A DNA stretch of 6,523 bases, taken from contig CAXTNC010000183.1 in assembly GCA_964245495.1 (NCBI GenBank), positions 1 to 6,523 on the forward strand, given 5' to 3'. Source of the DNA: LMUY01 sp964245495 (GTDB lineage: Bacteria; Pseudomonadota; Alphaproteobacteria; Acetobacterales; Acetobacteraceae). The notes under the pieces are model-generated. The model had not been told where the DNA came from. It made no database searches and worked only from the letters and a program-made list of their open reading frames with translations. Made by a program: the position numbers and the translations under genes. Below are positions 4,384 through 6,523 of the stretch, piece after piece. Within the stretch, counting starts at the first letter, position 1. Every line of letters begins with the position of its first letter.

Positions 4384-6482
4384 CCGACCGCACCCCCGAA
4401 GAGCTGACCGAGGAGGAGGCCGCCGCCGAGCTGGAGCGCCTCGCCCGCGACATCGCCCGCCACGACCGGCTGTACAACACGCAGGACGCGCCGGAGATCA
4501 CCGACGCCGAGTACGACGCCCTGCGCCGCCGCAACGCCGCCGTCGAGGCGCGCTTCCCCAGCCTGGTCCGCCCGGACAGCCCGGCGCAGCGCGTCGGCGC
4601 GCAGGCGGCTGGCGGGTTCGCCAAGATCACCCACCGCGTCCCCATGCTGAGCCTGGACAACGTCTTCGGCCGGGCGGACTTCGACGAGTTCTGCGCCCGC
4701 ATCGTCCGCTTCCTCGGCCTCAAGGACCCGGCGCTCGCCTTCGTGGCGGAACCCAAGATCGACGGCCTGTCCATCTCGCTCACCTACGCGGACGGCCGGC
4801 TGGTCCACGGCGCCACCCGCGGCGACGGCGCGGAAGGCGAGGACGTGACCGCCAACCTGCGCACCATGCCCGGCGTGCCGCAGCGCCTGCGCGGCGCCGC
4901 GCCGGCCCGCATCGAAATCCGCGGCGAGGTGTTCATGACCAAGGCGGACTTCCTGGCGCTCAACGAGGCGCAGGCGGCGGCCGGGCTGAAGAGCTACGCC
5001 AACCCGCGCAACTCCGCCGCCGGCAGCCTGCGCCAGCTGGACCCGAAGGTGACCGCCGCCCGCCCGCTCAGCCTGTTCGCCTATGCCTTCGGCGAGGCCA
5101 GCGAGCCGCCCGCGCCCACCCACTGGGACTACCTGGCCCGGCTGCAAGCCTGGGGGTTCAGCGTCAACCCGTTCAACGAGCGGGTGGACCAGCCCGGCGC
5201 CGAGGCGTTCCACGCCGCCATGGCCGCGCGCCGCGCCAGCCTGCCGTACGACATCGACGGCGTGGTGTACAAGATCGACGACCTCGCCTTGCAGCGCCGC
5301 CTGGGCTTCGTCGGCCGCAGCCCGCGCTGGGCCACCGCCTGGAAGTTCCCCGCCGAGCGCGCCACCACCCTGCTGGAGGACATCCGCGTCCAGGTCGGGC
5401 GCACCGGCTCGCTCACCCCCGTGGCCATCCTGCAGGGCGTCAACGTCGGCGGCGTGCTCGTCACCCGCGCCACCCTGCACAACGAGGACGAGATCGCCCG
5501 CAAGGACGTGCGCGCCGGGGACACGGTGGAGCTGCAGCGCGCCGGGGACGTGATCCCCCAGGTGCTCGGCCCCGTGCCGGGCGCGCCGCGCGGCCCTGTC
5601 CCGTTCGCCATGCCGGACCGCTGCCCCGCCTGCGGCAGCCTGGCCGTGCGCGCGCAGGGCGAGGTGGTGCGCCGCTGCACCGGCGGGCTGACCTGCCCGG
5701 CGCAGACGATCGAGCGCCTGGCCCACTTCGTCAGCCGCCTGGCCTTCGACATCGAGCACCTGGGCGAGCAGACCATCCGCGCCTTCCACGCCGACGGCCT
5801 GCTCGACACCCCGGCCGACATCTTCCGCCTGCACGCGCACGAGGCGGCCATCGCGGCGCGGGAGGGCTGGGGCGCCACCAGCGCCGCCAACCTGGTGCGC
5901 TCCGTCGAGCAGCGGCGCACGATCGGGCTGTCCCGCTTCATCTACGCCCTCGGCATCCGCCGCATCGGCGAGGCCAACGCCAAGCTGCTCGCCCGGCACT
6001 ACGGCGCCCTGGGCGAGTGGCGGGCGCAGATGCTGGCCGCCGCCGTGGCGGGGTCAGACGAGCGGCTGGCCTTGGGCAGCATCATGCGGGTCGGCGGCGC
6101 CATCGCGGACGAGCTGGTGGGGTTCTTCGCCGAGCCGCGCAACGTGGCCGTGCTGGACGACCTGGCCGCCGAGCTGACGGTGCTGCCGGAGGCGGCGCAG
6201 GCGGAGGGCGCGCTGTCCGGCAAGCTGCTGGTGTTCACCGGCAGCCTTTCCACCATGACCCGGCCGGAAGCCAAGGCGCGGGCGGAGGCGCTGGGCGCGC
6301 GGGTGACGGACAGCGTGTCCAGGAAGACCGACCTGGTGGTGCTGGGCGCGGACGCCGGGTCCAAGGCGAAGAAGGCGGCGGAGCTGGGGGTGGCCACGGT
6401 GGACGAGGCTGGATGGCGGGAGATGGCGGGGCTGGAGGCAAGCCCGCAGGGCGCCCCCTCCGTGGGCCTTCCAATCGCCTGA
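4380..6482 (+). CDS. ligA: NAD-dependent DNA ligase LigA
   Basis: LigA seals nicks in duplex DNA during replication and repair using NAD+. The 700-residue protein is complete. Domain Ia (about 1-75) holds the NMN-binding block LYNTQDAPEITDAEYD (31-46). The adenylation domain has the nucleophile K126 in EPKIDGL (124-130), ATRGDGAEGEDVT (145-157), DGVVYK (293-298) and WATAWKFP (317-324). The OB fold follows, with RTGSLTPVA (341-349). Four zinc cysteines, C415, C418, C433 and C439, have the same spacing as in E. coli. Helix-hairpin-helix repeats lie at about 470-590, and a BRCT domain (about 609-690) starts at LSGKLLVFTG. One oddity is N33, where E. coli has the NMN-contacting His23. The start at 4380 has no good Shine-Dalgarno. 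recN, a frequent upstream neighbour in alphaproteobacteria, is not upstream here; instead hprK diverges. Confidence 0.97.
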   Translation: MTDRTPEELTEEEAAAELERLARDIARHDRLYNTQDAPEITDAEYDALRRRNAAVEARFPSLVRPDSPAQRVGAQAAGGFAKITHRVPMLSLDNVFGRADFDEFCARIVRFLGLKDPALAFVAEPKIDGLSISLTYADGRLVHGATRGDGAEGEDVTANLRTMPGVPQRLRGAAPARIEIRGEVFMTKADFLALNEAQAAAGLKSYANPRNSAAGSLRQLDPKVTAARPLSLFAYAFGEASEPPAPTHWDYLARLQAWGFSVNPFNERVDQPGAEAFHAAMAARRASLPYDIDGVVYKIDDLALQRRLGFVGRSPRWATAWKFPAERATTLLEDIRVQVGRTGSLTPVAILQGVNVGGVLVTRATLHNEDEIARKDVRAGDTVELQRAGDVIPQVLGPVPGAPRGPVPFAMPDRCPACGSLAVRAQGEVVRRCTGGLTCPAQTIERLAHFVSRLAFDIEHLGEQTIRAFHADGLLDTPADIFRLHAHEAAIAAREGWGATSAANLVRSVEQRRTIGLSRFIYALGIRRIGEANAKLLARHYGALGEWRAQMLAAAVAGSDERLALGSIMRVGGAIADELVGFFAEPRNVAVLDDLAAELTVLPEAAQAEGALSGKLLVFTGSLSTMTRPEAKARAEALGARVTDSVSRKTDLVVLGADAGSKAKKAAELGVATVDEAGWREMAGLEASPQGAPSVGLPIA

Positions 6483-6509
6483 AGGAGGCGATCGGAACCT
6501 TTGGCCCAC
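6462..6509 (+). terminator. Long inverted repeat across the ligA stop codon
   Basis: GTGGGCC (6462-6468) pairs with GGCCCAC (6503-6509). Inside it TTCCAATCGCCT (6469-6480) pairs with AGGCGATCGGAA (6486-6497) with one A/C mismatch and a 5-base loop; CCTTT (6498-6502) bulges on one side. The stem totals about 18 pairs. The ligA TGA (6480-6482) is at the loop, so the last codons are part of the stem. No T-tract follows, so it could be a Rho-independent-like terminator of weak type or a 3'-end stabiliser. Confidence 0.5.
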
Positions 6510-6523
6510 TCCGCCCTGCACCC

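Noticed and set aside
4248..5999. A 583-codon open frame on the - strand across ligA
   Set aside because: LigA on the + strand is complete with every catalytic motif. The antisense frame is low-complexity Gly/Ala/Val/Arg, the usual mirror of third-position GC bias.
6481..6523. GAAGGAGG (6481-6488) as the Shine-Dalgarno of a further gene
   Set aside because: No ATG or GTG lies at a suitable distance. A TTG at 6501 is 12 bases away and only about 7 codons are visible before the window ends; the bases are also explained by the hairpin.
1..6523. tRNA, rRNA, CRISPR array, insertion sequence or integration site
   Set aside because: I looked for cloverleaf-like segments, regular spaced repeats, transposase motifs and terminal inverted repeats and saw none. 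Every gap longer than 100 bases is described in the feature list or is plain GC-rich spacer.

Overview
The window is a very GC-rich (about 70% G+C by eye), densely packed stretch of bacterial chromosome. The protein set suggests an alphaproteobacterium, most likely Rhodospirillales/Acetobacteraceae-like. The pointers are a short-form HPr kinase of about 138 residues, a hprK-rapZ-EIIA(Man type)-HPr cluster, and a small conserved-looking protein with an LSDKILVAFH...LTRRP...SLVAAHERLW pattern. The taxonomic call is inferred from recalled family features, not from a search.

Left part, + strand: a 107-residue coiled-coil protein (15-338) overlaps by ATGA a cytoplasmic class-C-beta-lactamase-fold serine hydrolase (335-1453). 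A hairpin followed by CTTTTG (1461-1506) probably ends this two-gene unit. An 86-residue protein of unknown function (1628-1888) follows as its own transcription unit or read-through product.

Middle part, - strand: a tight four-gene operon reads right to left, hprK (4106-3690), rapZ (3693-2776), a PTS EIIA of the mannose family (2779-2354) and HPr (2343-2050). The first two junctions are 4-base ATGA overlaps and the last is a 10-base gap. This looks like a regulatory rather than sugar-transporting phosphotransferase system. HPr carries both the His23 phosphorelay site and the Ser54 site for HprK, EIIA carries His9, and no IIB/IIC/IID permease is present. Enzyme I is not next to HPr in this window. 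The 162-base gap between the convergent 86-residue gene and HPr contains a perfect 7-bp hairpin.

Right part: a 273-base divergent intergenic region (4107-4379) separates hprK from ligA. It contains a possible 38-codon upstream ORF whose stop overlaps the ligA start. ligA (4380-6482) is a complete NAD-dependent DNA ligase with all its domains. Its last codons form one arm of a long inverted repeat (6462-6509).

Overall this looks like ordinary housekeeping and regulatory chromosome. I see no mobile element, CRISPR array, rRNA or tRNA, and no convincing novel defence or biosynthetic system. The points worth following up are the ligA upstream ORF, the substitutions in the HprK and RapZ nucleotide-binding loops, the coupling of a coiled-coil protein to the hydrolase, and the conserved small unknown protein.
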